NCBI GenBank assembly: GCA_964483375.1
Contig: CAZABJ010000034.1
Location: 1 to 30,991, forward strand
Length of the DNA stretch: 30,991 bases
Direction: 5' to 3'
Source: JAUIEH01 sp964483375
GTDB lineage: Bacteria; Pseudomonadota; Alphaproteobacteria; Caulobacterales; Maricaulaceae
Positions 7,520 through 14,838 of the stretch are shown here, piece by piece. A program made the translations under genes and the position numbers. Every line of letters starts with the position of its first letter. The stretch's first letter is position 1. Under the pieces are notes generated by a model that saw only the letters and a program-made list of their open reading frames with translations, made no database searches and was not told the origin of the DNA.

Positions 7520-8646
7520 TACATCACCACGACATCGCGCGCTGCGGCGCGGGGGTCGAACTGCGCCGGCGCCGCAGGCTTCGGCAGGGCCAGCATCCGC
7601 TCCATCGCCATACGGGCGCGCTCGGCGACGGCCTCATCGACGAACACCTCGAACTGGTGGTCGCGCAGCGAGCGGTAAATCGCCGGCAGCGTAATTCGCT
7701 TCATGTGCGGGCAGAGGTTGCAGGGCTTCACGAATTCTACGTCCGGATTGGCCACCGCCACATTGTCCGACATCGAGCACTCAGTGATGAGCGCGGCCAA
7801 CTTCACGCCTGAGCGGCCGACATAATCCGCCATGGCGCCGGTGGAGCCGGCGAAGTCCGCCTCCGCCAAAACATCGGGCGGACATTCGGGGTGAGCGAGA
7901 ATCTGGACGCCGGGATTGGCGTCGCGGATTTCCCGGATGTCCTCGGCGGTGAAGCGTTCATGCACCTCGCAGCGGCCCCGCCAGGTGACGATTTTCACCT
8001 CCGTTTGGGCCGCCACATTGCGCGCGAGAAACTCGTCGGGAATGAGCAGCACGGTGTCCGAGCCCCATTCCTCAGCCGCCCACTCCACCACTTGCTTGGC
8101 GTTGGACGAGGTGCAGGTGACGTCGCTTTCCGCTTTCACGTCCGCGGTCGTGTTCACATAGGTGACCACCGGAGCGCCGGGGTAGCGCGCCTTCATGAGC
8201 TTGACGTCCTCCCCGGTAATGGAGGCGGCCAGGGAGCAACCCGCCCGCAGATCCGGGATGAGAACCGTCTTTTGCGGAGACAAGATCTTCGCCGTTTCCG
8301 CCATGAAGTGGACGCCGGCCTGCACGATCAGCTCTGCGTCGGTGCGAGCGGCTTCGCGCGCCAGGCCCAGGCTGTCGCCGGCGAAATCGCCCACCGTGTG
8401 AAAGATTTCCGGCGTCATATAGTTATGCGCCAAGATGACGGCGTTGCGCTCCCGCTTCAGCCGATTGATCGCTGCGATGAACGGGGCGTGTCGAGGCCAC
8501 TCCTCCGCTGGAATGACCGACTTCACCCGCTCGAACGCCTCTTGGGTCTCCGCAGCGACGGTGTCGTCATACGCCAGCCCGTACGCCTCCGGGGTGTCGG
8601 CGGCGCGATCGTCCAAGAGTTCATTCAGCGGGGTCATGCCGTCCAT
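7519..8646 (-). CDS. nadA: Quinolinate synthase
   Basis: Condenses iminoaspartate with dihydroxyacetone phosphate to quinolinate using a [4Fe-4S] cluster; second step of de novo NAD synthesis. It has 375 aa from the ATG at 8646, chosen because AGGAGG sits eight bases upstream; the frame is open to 8706 but would run through the operator. Cluster ligands are visible at Cys137 (LRAGCSLA), Cys255 (HPECPPD) and the Cys309/Cys312 pair (KPCNLCPHMK). Other family blocks are ILAHNYMTPEI, GDSLGLA, QAGVHFMAETAKIL and YVNTTADVKAESDV. It is first in the run nadA, three secreted paralogs, nadB, nadC, and has its own promoter with two palindromic operators. Confidence 0.97.
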   Translation of the reverse strand: MDGMTPLNELLDDRAADTPEAYGLAYDDTVAAETQEAFERVKSVIPAEEWPRHAPFIAAINRLKRERNAVILAHNYMTPEIFHTVGDFAGDSLGLAREAARTDAELIVQAGVHFMAETAKILSPQKTVLIPDLRAGCSLAASITGEDVKLMKARYPGAPVVTYVNTTADVKAESDVTCTSSNAKQVVEWAAEEWGSDTVLLIPDEFLARNVAAQTEVKIVTWRGRCEVHERFTAEDIREIRDANPGVQILAHPECPPDVLAEADFAGSTGAMADYVGRSGVKLAALITECSMSDNVAVANPDVEFVKPCNLCPHMKRITLPAIYRSLRDHQFEVFVDEAVAERARMAMERMLALPKPAAPAQFDPRAAARDVVVM

Positions 8647-8690
8647 AGGCGCGGTCCTCCTTAGTAGGCTTGGGGTCGAGACGCCCCTTT

Positions 8691-8705
8691 TGCTCAATTT
8701 GAGCA
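8691..8705. promoter_or_regulatory. Palindromic operator 1, candidate NrtR site
   Basis: A perfect palindrome TGCTCA-N3-TGAGCA, embedded in T-rich and A/T-rich flanks (preceded by TTT, followed by TTATA). It overlaps the predicted -10 of the nadA promoter. A near-copy sits 64 bp upstream. The adjacent nrtR gene makes NrtR the natural candidate for the binding protein. Confidence 0.72.
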
Positions 8706-8735
8706 TTATATGGGCGCGCTGATTGCGGGGATCAA
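8705..8735 (-). promoter_or_regulatory. Predicted nadA promoter
   Basis: On the minus strand a perfect TATAAT occupies 8710-8705. A TTGATC that could serve as -35 lies at 8735-8730, with 19 bases between, which is slightly long. The -10 abuts operator 1, so a bound repressor would block RNA polymerase. Confidence 0.5.
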
Positions 8736-8754
8736 CCCCGACCGCACGCCCTTT

Positions 8755-8769
8755 TGCTAAAAATGAGCA
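8755..8769. promoter_or_regulatory. Palindromic operator 2, candidate NrtR site
   Basis: TGCTAA-N3-TGAGCA, one mismatch from operator 1, with the same spacer length and the same TTT-before and AT-rich-after flanks. It lies 64 bp from operator 1, close to six helical turns, so two dimers could sit on the same DNA face. Confidence 0.68.
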
Positions 8770-8854
8770 TAAGCGCGGGAGCCGCCCATTCGCAAGCCGC
8801 CAGTGGACACGCGCCGTTCACGAATTGGGCGCCGCAACCGCATTGGGGCGGCGG

Positions 8855-9844
8855 CTACCCCTCGCGCAATCGCGGCGCGGCGACGCCCAAAGCCGGCCGT
8901 TCCCGCAGCATTTCCTTTCGGAACCGATAGAGTTCGGCGGGACGGCCGCCGGTCGCGGTTTCCATATGTCCCGTGCCTTCCACTAGCCCGGAGGCGGAAA
9001 GCGCTCGGCGAAAATTCTGTTTATGAAGCGAAAGGCCCAGCACGGTCTCCGCCGCGGTCTGAAGGGCGGATAGGGTGAATGTGTCGGGGGTCAGTTCGAA
9101 TAGAACAGGGCGGTACTTGATTTTGCCGCGCAGCCGCTGGATGGCCGTTGCGAGGATCCGACGGTGGTCTGAGGCCATGGGCGCGCTTGCCGCGGCGTCC
9201 AGGGCTGGCGGGCTTCCCGGCGCGGCCTCTCCATCGGCGCGCGCACTGTCCAGGGCCGCCTCCGCAGCCAGCTTCGCCTCATAGAGAAGTTCATACCGGT
9301 CGAGCACGCGCTCTTCGTTCCAGTCAGCGCCGTCATAGCCGAACGCAGCGCGCGCCCGGTCCCAACGCGCCGCCCGCAGGCCTTGTCCGCCCGCGGCGTC
9401 CGCCCAGGCGCGCATGCCTTGCGCGATCGCATCGTCCAGTTCGGCGGGACGGCCGGCGCGGTGATCCTCCCACGGATAAAAGCGGTACCAATCGGCCCAT
9501 ATCCCGCCGGGGGCCGGGCGCGGTTCGGAGGCGAGGCCTAAATATCCCACGGACACGACGCGAGCGGCTTTGTCCTCGCTGATATGAGCTTGGGGCGCTT
9601 CCCGGCCGCGATCGCCGAAGGTGTATAGCTGCTCGACATAGCCAAGCGAAAAACCCGTTTGCGCCTGGACGAAGGCGCGGAGCGCCAATTCGAAGGTGCG
9701 GTGGCCTTGCGGATCGAATGGACCCGAGGGCAAGGCGGGCGGGGCGTCGGCCGCGTCGCGGCGCACCAACACCCGCGGACGCTCCCCCTCCAAGGCGAAA
9801 ATCACCGCCGTCAGGCCGATGACGATGTCGCCCCGGGCCGCCAT
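8855..9844 (-). CDS. nrtR: NrtR-type Nudix-related transcriptional regulator of NAD synthesis
   Basis: 329 aa. The N-terminal Nudix-like domain (about 8-170: IVIGLTAVIFALEG, YTFGDRGR) is followed by an Ala-rich linker (about 195-225) and a winged-helix DNA-binding domain (about 228-315: DHRRILATAIQRLRGKIKYR, LSLHKQNFRRAL, GRPAELYRF). Members of this family repress NAD biosynthesis genes and sense ADP-ribose through the Nudix-like domain. The Nudix box is degenerate: where enzymes have REUxEExGU this has RAFVQAQTGF, lacking the metal-binding glutamates, which fits a sensor rather than an enzyme. The gene follows the HD hydrolase by six bases and lies directly before nadA, with two matching palindromes between them. 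Confidence 0.9.
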   Translation of the reverse strand: MAARGDIVIGLTAVIFALEGERPRVLVRRDAADAPPALPSGPFDPQGHRTFELALRAFVQAQTGFSLGYVEQLYTFGDRGREAPQAHISEDKAARVVSVGYLGLASEPRPAPGGIWADWYRFYPWEDHRAGRPAELDDAIAQGMRAWADAAGGQGLRAARWDRARAAFGYDGADWNEERVLDRYELLYEAKLAAEAALDSARADGEAAPGSPPALDAAASAPMASDHRRILATAIQRLRGKIKYRPVLFELTPDTFTLSALQTAAETVLGLSLHKQNFRRALSASGLVEGTGHMETATGGRPAELYRFRKEMLRERPALGVAAPRLREG

Positions 9845-9850
9845 GCTCGA

Positions 9851-10501
9851 CTAGTCCTGGTCCATCGCTGAGAGGAGAGCCTCAAACCGCGCGAGAAACC
9901 CGGTCTGAGCGTCCGTCGCCGGAAGCGGTTCGATGGAAACGCTCAATCCCTCAGGCGGCGCGCCGAAAAACCGCCGCGCCTCTTCATCGGCGAACCCGGC
10001 GATTTGAATGGCTTCGAAATAAGCGCAAATGCGATCGGCCCGCTTTATGAGCCGCATCAGCGTGGCGGGCGGTTCAGGCGGCAGACCGAAACGGATATGC
10101 ACCGCGCGCTGCAAACTGTCTTCAAACGCCCGATAATCGATGCCCAGTGCGGCTTTGAACGGGCTGATCATGTCGCCGATGACGAATTCCGGCGCGTCAT
10201 GGAGCAGCGCGACCAGTCGCGCGCTCGCTGAGGCTTTCCCGTCCATCCAACCCAGAAGCTCTTCGACGATCACCGAGTGCTGAGCCACCGAGAAAGCGTA
10301 GTCTCCGCGCGTTTGTCCGTTCCAGCGGGCGAGCCGAGCAAGGCCGTGGGCGATGTCTTCAATTTCGATGTCGACAGGGGACGGGTCGAGCAAATCCAAA
10401 CGGCGTCCCGACAACATGCGTTGCCATGCCCGCGGCGCAGGCGGCCCGCGCCGGGCTCTCATGGCGGTTCGGGAAGGGGGGCGCGACGTTTCGCGCGTCA
10501 A
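9851..10501 (-). CDS. HD-domain phosphohydrolase, YfbR-like 5'-nucleotidase
   Basis: 216 aa, probable cytosolic metal-dependent phosphohydrolase of the HD superfamily. Metal-binding residues are visible as His75 (SVAQHSVIV) and the His101-Asp102 pair (ALLHDAPEF), with a later candidate Asp in IKRADRICAYFEA. YfbR-like enzymes act on deoxynucleoside monophosphates; the substrate here is not known. I used the TTG at 10501 because GGAGG lies five bases upstream; an ATG at 10462 lacks such a site but begins just before the conserved part (PRAWQRMLSGRRLDLLDP). It is co-directional with nrtR, six bases apart, so a role in nucleotide or NAD turnover is possible but unproved. Confidence 0.82.
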   Translation of the reverse strand: MTRETSRPPSRTAMRARRGPPAPRAWQRMLSGRRLDLLDPSPVDIEIEDIAHGLARLARWNGQTRGDYAFSVAQHSVIVEELLGWMDGKASASARLVALLHDAPEFVIGDMISPFKAALGIDYRAFEDSLQRAVHIRFGLPPEPPATLMRLIKRADRICAYFEAIQIAGFADEEARRFFGAPPEGLSVSIEPLPATDAQTGFLARFEALLSAMDQD

Positions 10502-10662
10502 ATGCGCCTCCGTAACGTAGACCGGGGAAGGGCGGCTCTCTGCGCCCCAGCGTTTCCGTCATCATCAAATGACGCGGCTCGGCGGTCCAGACAAGCCATA
10601 GACGCGCGCCGGCCGGCGCCGGCGAAGCGCGCGGTTCGCGCCATCCCCGTTTTGCTGGCCGG

Positions 10663-11491
10663 TCAGGTTCCGCCGCTTGGGCAGGCGTTCCAATCGGGAC
10701 GCCCTTCAGCGACGGTGGGAACGATGAGATCATCACCGGGATAAATGGCGTCAGGTCCCCGAGAGGCTGGCGCAGGGTCCCGGTTCAGCACCGCAACATT
10801 GCAGCGCCAAATCACCGGGAAGAGCTCGCCGCATAACGGGCCGTAATACAGTTCGGAAATCAGCCACAGATTGTCGCCCTGCTCGACCAGATGGGACGTC
10901 GCGGCGTCCCGCGAACAGGCCAGGGCGAGTTCGGGGGCGATGTCGAGATCGGCGAAGGATCGGGCCGGCCCCGGGGCGGGCGAGGTCTCGATTGTTGAGC
11001 GCGCAGGCTCGGGTTCTGGCGCCGGCAGCGTGCGCGTCGACGCTGCGCTGGCGGTCGTCGCTGCGACCGTCGCCGTACTCGCAGAAGCCTCAGCATCCGC
11101 AGAAGCGGCCGGGTCCTCGGTCGCCGCGGTTTCCGGTTCGGGGTCTTCGGAACGCGACGCTGCGGCCTCGTCGACCGCCGCAGGTTCAACCGCCGCAGGT
11201 TCGGCTGGCTCAGGCTCGGGCGGGTCCTCGGTTAGCACAGGCTCGGCGGTCTCCTCAGAGGCCTCCGGGACAGGTTGTGCGTCTGCGATTTGCCTCGGCG
11301 CGAGCACTTCCGCCGCTTCGGGCTCAATCGCCGCCAGTTCCTCACGTGCGGGTTCGGCCGCCGTCACAGCAGCGTCGACCGCGCCATCGGCTTCCTCCGA
11401 GGCGCGCTCCGCAGTTGTCACGGTTTCGTCTGCGGCGGCGGACACGTCCGCGGCGACTTCGGCGACTTCAATGGGCTGGGGATCCTCGGCG
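10663..11491 (-). CDS. Acidic Ala/Glu/Pro-rich linker plus C-terminal LysM domain (partial, truncated by gap)
   Basis: The frame is open from the gap edge without a stop, so the GTG at 11445 is not a convincing start. About 190 residues of low-complexity Ala/Glu/Pro/Thr sequence (AEDPQPIEVAEVAADV onward) lead to a LysM domain in the last 75 residues: HLVEQGDNLWLISELYYG, then IYPGDDLIVPT. LysM domains bind peptidoglycan or related glycans, so this end should be periplasmic. The domain has Cys in CGELF and WRCN that could form a disulfide. It is most simply the C-terminal half of the TIR gene across the gap, with a membrane helix just before the gap. The relative frame cannot test this because the gap length is a placeholder. 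Confidence 0.75.
11174..11202. repeat. 15-bp direct repeat in the acidic linker
   Basis: The 14-mer ACCGCCGCAGGTTC occurs at 11174 and again at 11189, a 15-base period. On the minus strand it encodes EPAAV twice. It is a small example of the repeat expansion that probably made the linker hard to assemble. Confidence 0.7.
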
Positions 11492-11591
11492 NNNNNNNNN
11501 NNNNNNNNNNNNNNNNNNNNNNNNNNNNNNNNNNNNNNNNNNNNNNNNNNNNNNNNNNNNNNNNNNNNNNNNNNNNNNNNNNNNNNNNNNN
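11492..11591. other. Assembly gap (100 N)
   Basis: Exactly 100 N, the usual placeholder for a gap of unknown size. Both edges are open coding sequence on the minus strand (SLIE before, AEDPQP after), so coding sequence is missing here. Reading frames that run across it are artefacts. Confidence 0.98.
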
Positions 11592-12583
11592 CGTTCGATC
11601 AGCGAGGGGGCGAACGCCAGTCCCGCGATCAACGCAGCGACAAGCGCGACCCAACCGACGGCTCCGGCGGCGCGGGAGTCCGGTTTCGCGCGGCGAGCGG
11701 GCGGTGATGCGGCCGCCGCCGCCGTCGCCGTCTGAGCATCTCCCAAGCGGAGCGTTTTCAGCTCTGAGAAGGCATGCGGCGTCGTCAGGCCGGACAATTC
11801 CGCCTCATCCGCGCCGGACAAGGCGTATGATCCAAGCGCGCGCCAGGGGTAATAGGGCGCGGCGATCGCCGCGACGACCCTGCGCCAGGCTTTCCCGTCG
11901 GGCAGTTCTTCGGCCAAGTCCTCAAGGCGGGACACCCCGGCCAGGCGGGTGTCGGGCTCAGCGCAGAGCGCAAGCGCGGAGCGCCAGCGCGCGTCTTTCG
12001 CCCGGGCCAAGCTGCGCGCGGCACTGTCAAAAGCCGTCTTCGCACGCCGCTCAAAGCCCTCGACATCGTCATCGAACAGCGCGGACCAGCGGGCGTTTTC
12101 GTCGGCCTGGGCTGCGGCGATGAACCGGTCGGCCAGGTCCGTCGCATCCGGACCCGGATCCTCGGCCGTCGGCTCTGATGCCTCGCTCGTCTCGGCGATA
12201 TGGGTGCGAAACGCGTCGGCGAGCGTCTCAAGCCGGGCCTCGTCGGACAAATCCGCGCTTAAACGAACGACGTCGTCGTCTTCAAACGGCGCGGGGGGAT
12301 GCCTCAAGCCGTCGGGTTCGAAAATGATGGAGGTCAGCTTGCCGGCGTCACGCGCTTCGCGCGCCTCGGCGAGCACCAACGGGTCGTTCGCGCTGGCCGG
12401 CGTCCAAAGGACGGCGGCTGCTCGGGCTTCGCGCAGCGTCTTAGACCAATAAGCCGGCCAAGGCGCATCGTTCGTCCAGGCGCCTTCGACATGAACGCCT
12501 AAGCCGAGCCGACGCAGCATCTCAGCGAAGCGCAGGGCTTGGATACGGTCTTCACGAGCGTATGCGACGAAAATCTCAGTCAT
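11592..12583 (-). CDS. TIR-domain membrane protein, N-terminal part (truncated by gap)
   Basis: 330 residues are visible before the gap. Residues 1 to about 130 form a TIR-like domain: the opening strand EIFVAYAREDR matches the usual FISYSHED pattern, followed by ALRFAEMLRRLGLGVHVE, YWSKTLREARAAAVLWTPAS and LVLAEAREA. Glu73 sits where NAD-cleaving TIR domains have the catalytic Glu, though the usual S-x-W is replaced by DPL. Residues 150-300 are Ala/Glu-rich and helical in character, without a recognised domain. A membrane helix at about 307-326 (AGAVGWVALVAALIAGLAFA) would place the TIR domain in the cytosol and the rest outside. The ATG has only a weak purine leader. Probably continuous with the LysM part. 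Confidence 0.78.
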
Positions 12584-12640
12584 TAAAACTCTATTACCGG
12601 TGGGGTGTGATGCTTTTATGACACATGACCGCGCGCGTCT

Positions 12641-13795
12641 CTAAGCCGCGCGTCGAACAAAAACCGATCCCGCCGAATAGCCTGCGCCGAACGAGCAAAT
12701 GAGCCCGATGTCGCCGGGCGCGAAATCTTCGCTATGCTGATGAAATGCGATGACGGAGCCGGCCGAAGAGGTGTTCGCATAGTCGTCGAGGATCAGCGGG
12801 CTTTCGTCGGGATCCGCATCGCGGCCAAGCACTTTTTTTGCGATCAGCTCGTTCATATTGGCGTTGGCTTGGTGCAGCCACATGCGTTTGAGGTCGGCGC
12901 GCGCGATTCCGATCTCCTGCATATGGCCAAGGATCATGTCCGACACCATCGGCACCACGTCCTTGAACACGCGGCGGCCTTCTTGAACGAACAGCTTGTC
13001 GGTCAGCCCGCTTTCGCCGCGGCCGGCGAGGGCGTCGGGATCATCCGCCTCGCACCGGTTCAAGAACCCGAAATTGTTTCGGATGTTGTTGGAGAACCGC
13101 GTCTTCAGGCGCATGCCGAGAATATCCCAGCCGCCGGCGCCGTTCCGCGTCCGGTCGCCGCGCTCCAACAGCATCGCAGTGGCCACGTCGCCGAAAATGA
13201 AATGGCTGTCGCGGTCGCAGAAATTCAGATGCGCGGTGCAAATCTCGGGGCTGACCACGAGGATCGCGTCGGCGCGACCCGCGGCGATCATGTCCGCAGC
13301 GGTCTGAATGCCGAAAGTGGCGGAGGAACAGGCCACGTTCATGTCGAACGCCCAGCCGTCCACCCCGAGCGCGTCTTGGATTTCAATGGCGACCGCAGGA
13401 TAGGCGCGCTGCAAGTTCGAACATGCGGTGATGACGGCGTCGACGTCCTCAGGCCCGCGGCCCGCTCGTTCTAAGGCGTCCTTGGAGGCCGCCGCGCCCA
13501 TTTCGGCCAAAATCGCGAGCTCTTCATCACCGCGCGGCGTCAGATGGGGCGCCATCCGCTCTACGTCCAACACCCCGGCCTTATCCATCACCCGGCGCGA
13601 TTTGATGCCCGACGCTTTTTCGATGAACCCTGCAGAGGAGGGTTCCTTAGCGGTCGCATCGCCCGCTTCGATCGCGTCGCGGTTTTCCGCGTTCCAGCGC
13701 TCCACCCACGCATTGTAGGAGTCAACGAGCTCTTCGTTCGAGATCGTGTTGGGCGGGTTGAAAAGTCCGGTGGAGGCGATGACGGCGGCGGTCAT
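12641..13795 (-). CDS. FabH-like beta-ketoacyl-ACP synthase III family protein
   Basis: 384 aa of the thiolase fold. The ketoacyl synthase III triad is intact: Cys156 (NVACSSATF), His308 (WLHQANANMNE) and Asn341 (DDYANTSSAGS). The C-terminal GAGYSAGSV loop is also typical. It is about 60 residues longer than housekeeping FabH because of an N-terminal insertion (about residues 28-58) and a segment around 215-270, and it is not beside plsX or acpP. It could therefore initiate an unusual acyl chain or be a specialised Claisen-condensing enzyme rather than the essential FabH. GGAG lies nine bases before the ATG. It is followed after 57 bases by the TIR gene on the same strand. Confidence 0.88.
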   Translation of the reverse strand: MTAAVIASTGLFNPPNTISNEELVDSYNAWVERWNAENRDAIEAGDATAKEPSSAGFIEKASGIKSRRVMDKAGVLDVERMAPHLTPRGDEELAILAEMGAAASKDALERAGRGPEDVDAVITACSNLQRAYPAVAIEIQDALGVDGWAFDMNVACSSATFGIQTAADMIAAGRADAILVVSPEICTAHLNFCDRDSHFIFGDVATAMLLERGDRTRNGAGGWDILGMRLKTRFSNNIRNNFGFLNRCEADDPDALAGRGESGLTDKLFVQEGRRVFKDVVPMVSDMILGHMQEIGIARADLKRMWLHQANANMNELIAKKVLGRDADPDESPLILDDYANTSSAGSVIAFHQHSEDFAPGDIGLICSFGAGYSAGSVFVRRAA

Positions 13796-13828
13796 GGCGA
13801 AGTACTCCTAACTCCGGGGCGCAGCGGC

Positions 13829-13855
13829 GTGCGCGGGCACGTGCGCACACCTATA
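13829..13855 (-). promoter_or_regulatory. Possible promoter and inverted repeat upstream of the FabH-like gene
   Basis: On the minus strand TATAGG (13855-13850) could be a -10, with TGACGG 16 bases further upstream as a weak -35. Directly downstream, near the expected transcription start, is the inverted repeat GTGCGC-N8-GCGCAC (13829-13834 and 13843-13848). This would be a reasonable operator position, but GC-rich DNA gives such repeats by chance. Confidence 0.3.
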
Positions 13856-13874
13856 CTCCCAGCAATCGCGACCG

Positions 13875-14738
13875 TCACCGGTCGGTTAAGGTTTCTAGCG
13901 CGGCGGCTTCCTCTGCTGGGAGCACAGAGGGGGCGAAGAGCGTCACGGGCTCCCCCGCGCAGCTGAGGCGCGCGCCTGGACGCAGACGATCCAACCGCAC
14001 GCGCACGAGCGCCGCGCCCTCATGCCAAGAGGAAACCACGCCGATTTCCGCGCCTTCCTCGTCGTGTATCGGCGCGTCAACGGCGAAGCCAGCCCCGCGG
14101 GCGATGAGCGTGCGCTTGCGTATCACGCCGCGTCGGCGCATGCGGCTGACGACCTCCTGGCCGATAAAACACCCTTTGGCGTAGTCCACGCCTTGGAGAA
14201 GGTCGAGATTGACGTCGGTCGGGAACACGCTGTCGGGGCCGTAGTCCTTGCCCTGGGTCGGTAGGCCGTCGCTGATGCGGTCGGCCTCGCTTTCGGGGCG
14301 CACCCCCGCCGCGGCGCTCTTCGAAACGATGGAGCGTCGGCGCGGCGATCCGCGCGGGTCGGGCGCCCCGGCGACTTCGGCGTCAGGCCAATCGCGAATG
14401 ACGACGTAGTCATGCGCCGCTTCGAGCGTCACTTTCGCGCGCAGCCGCCGCAGCATCAGCGCCTGTAACAGCCGCTCGCAGCAATCGGCGTGCGCGTCGA
14501 TGAAAAGCCCGTCCTCGCCCTGGGCGCCCAACAAAAACACCTCGGCGGTGATTTTGCCCTGAGGCGTCAACAGCGCGCCATAGCGGGCGGTCTCCGGCGT
14601 CAAGCCCTCGACGTCGCAGGACAACACGCCGTGGAGAAAGCTTTTGGCGTCCGGGCCCGAGACCCATAGAACACCGCGGTCCGGCGCCGCACGTGCGCCC
14701 CCCGGGTCGGGGCGGCTTGGCGGGGCGACGTCGGTCAT
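13875..14738 (-). CDS. ygfZ: YgfZ-like folate-binding protein (iron-sulfur cluster maturation)
   Basis: 287 aa, GcvT-like fold. YgfZ supports assembly or repair of certain [4Fe-4S] enzymes in a folate-dependent way. The family signature K-G-C-[FY]-x-G-Q-E is present as YAKGCFIGQEVVSRMRRRG. Earlier blocks are LWVSGPDAKSFLHGVLSCDV and GALLTPQGKITAEVFLL. The start ATGACC is preceded at four bases by GGAGGA. It is divergent from the glycosyltransferase across 100 bp. A link with the [4Fe-4S] enzyme NadA nearby is possible but not shown. Confidence 0.92.
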   Translation of the reverse strand: MTDVAPPSRPDPGGARAAPDRGVLWVSGPDAKSFLHGVLSCDVEGLTPETARYGALLTPQGKITAEVFLLGAQGEDGLFIDAHADCCERLLQALMLRRLRAKVTLEAAHDYVVIRDWPDAEVAGAPDPRGSPRRRSIVSKSAAAGVRPESEADRISDGLPTQGKDYGPDSVFPTDVNLDLLQGVDYAKGCFIGQEVVSRMRRRGVIRKRTLIARGAGFAVDAPIHDEEGAEIGVVSSWHEGAALVRVRLDRLRPGARLSCAGEPVTLFAPSVLPAEEAAALETLTDR

Positions 14739-14838
14739 CCATTCCTCCCCGCTCTAGGCGCAGGGACCAACCCTCTCATACGATGCATCTCGTGACGCTC
14801 CCTTTCGCTCTTACGCCTCCCGGCCTCGACGCCGGCCG

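Noticed and set aside
10502..10662. GC-rich hairpin after the LysM gene as a terminator
   Set aside because: The GCGCGC/GCGCGC arms with repeated GCCGGC can pair in several ways, there is no T-tract, and the stretch looks like ordinary GC-rich spacer.
10871..12123. Several plus-strand frames running through the 100-N gap
   Set aside because: They are translations of unknown bases and of the complement of the Ala/Glu-rich linker.
12583..12597. TTAA-N7-TTAC resembling a CtrA box at the TIR gene start
   Set aside because: One mismatch in the core, it overlaps the start codon, and there is no GANTC nearby. Too weak to list.
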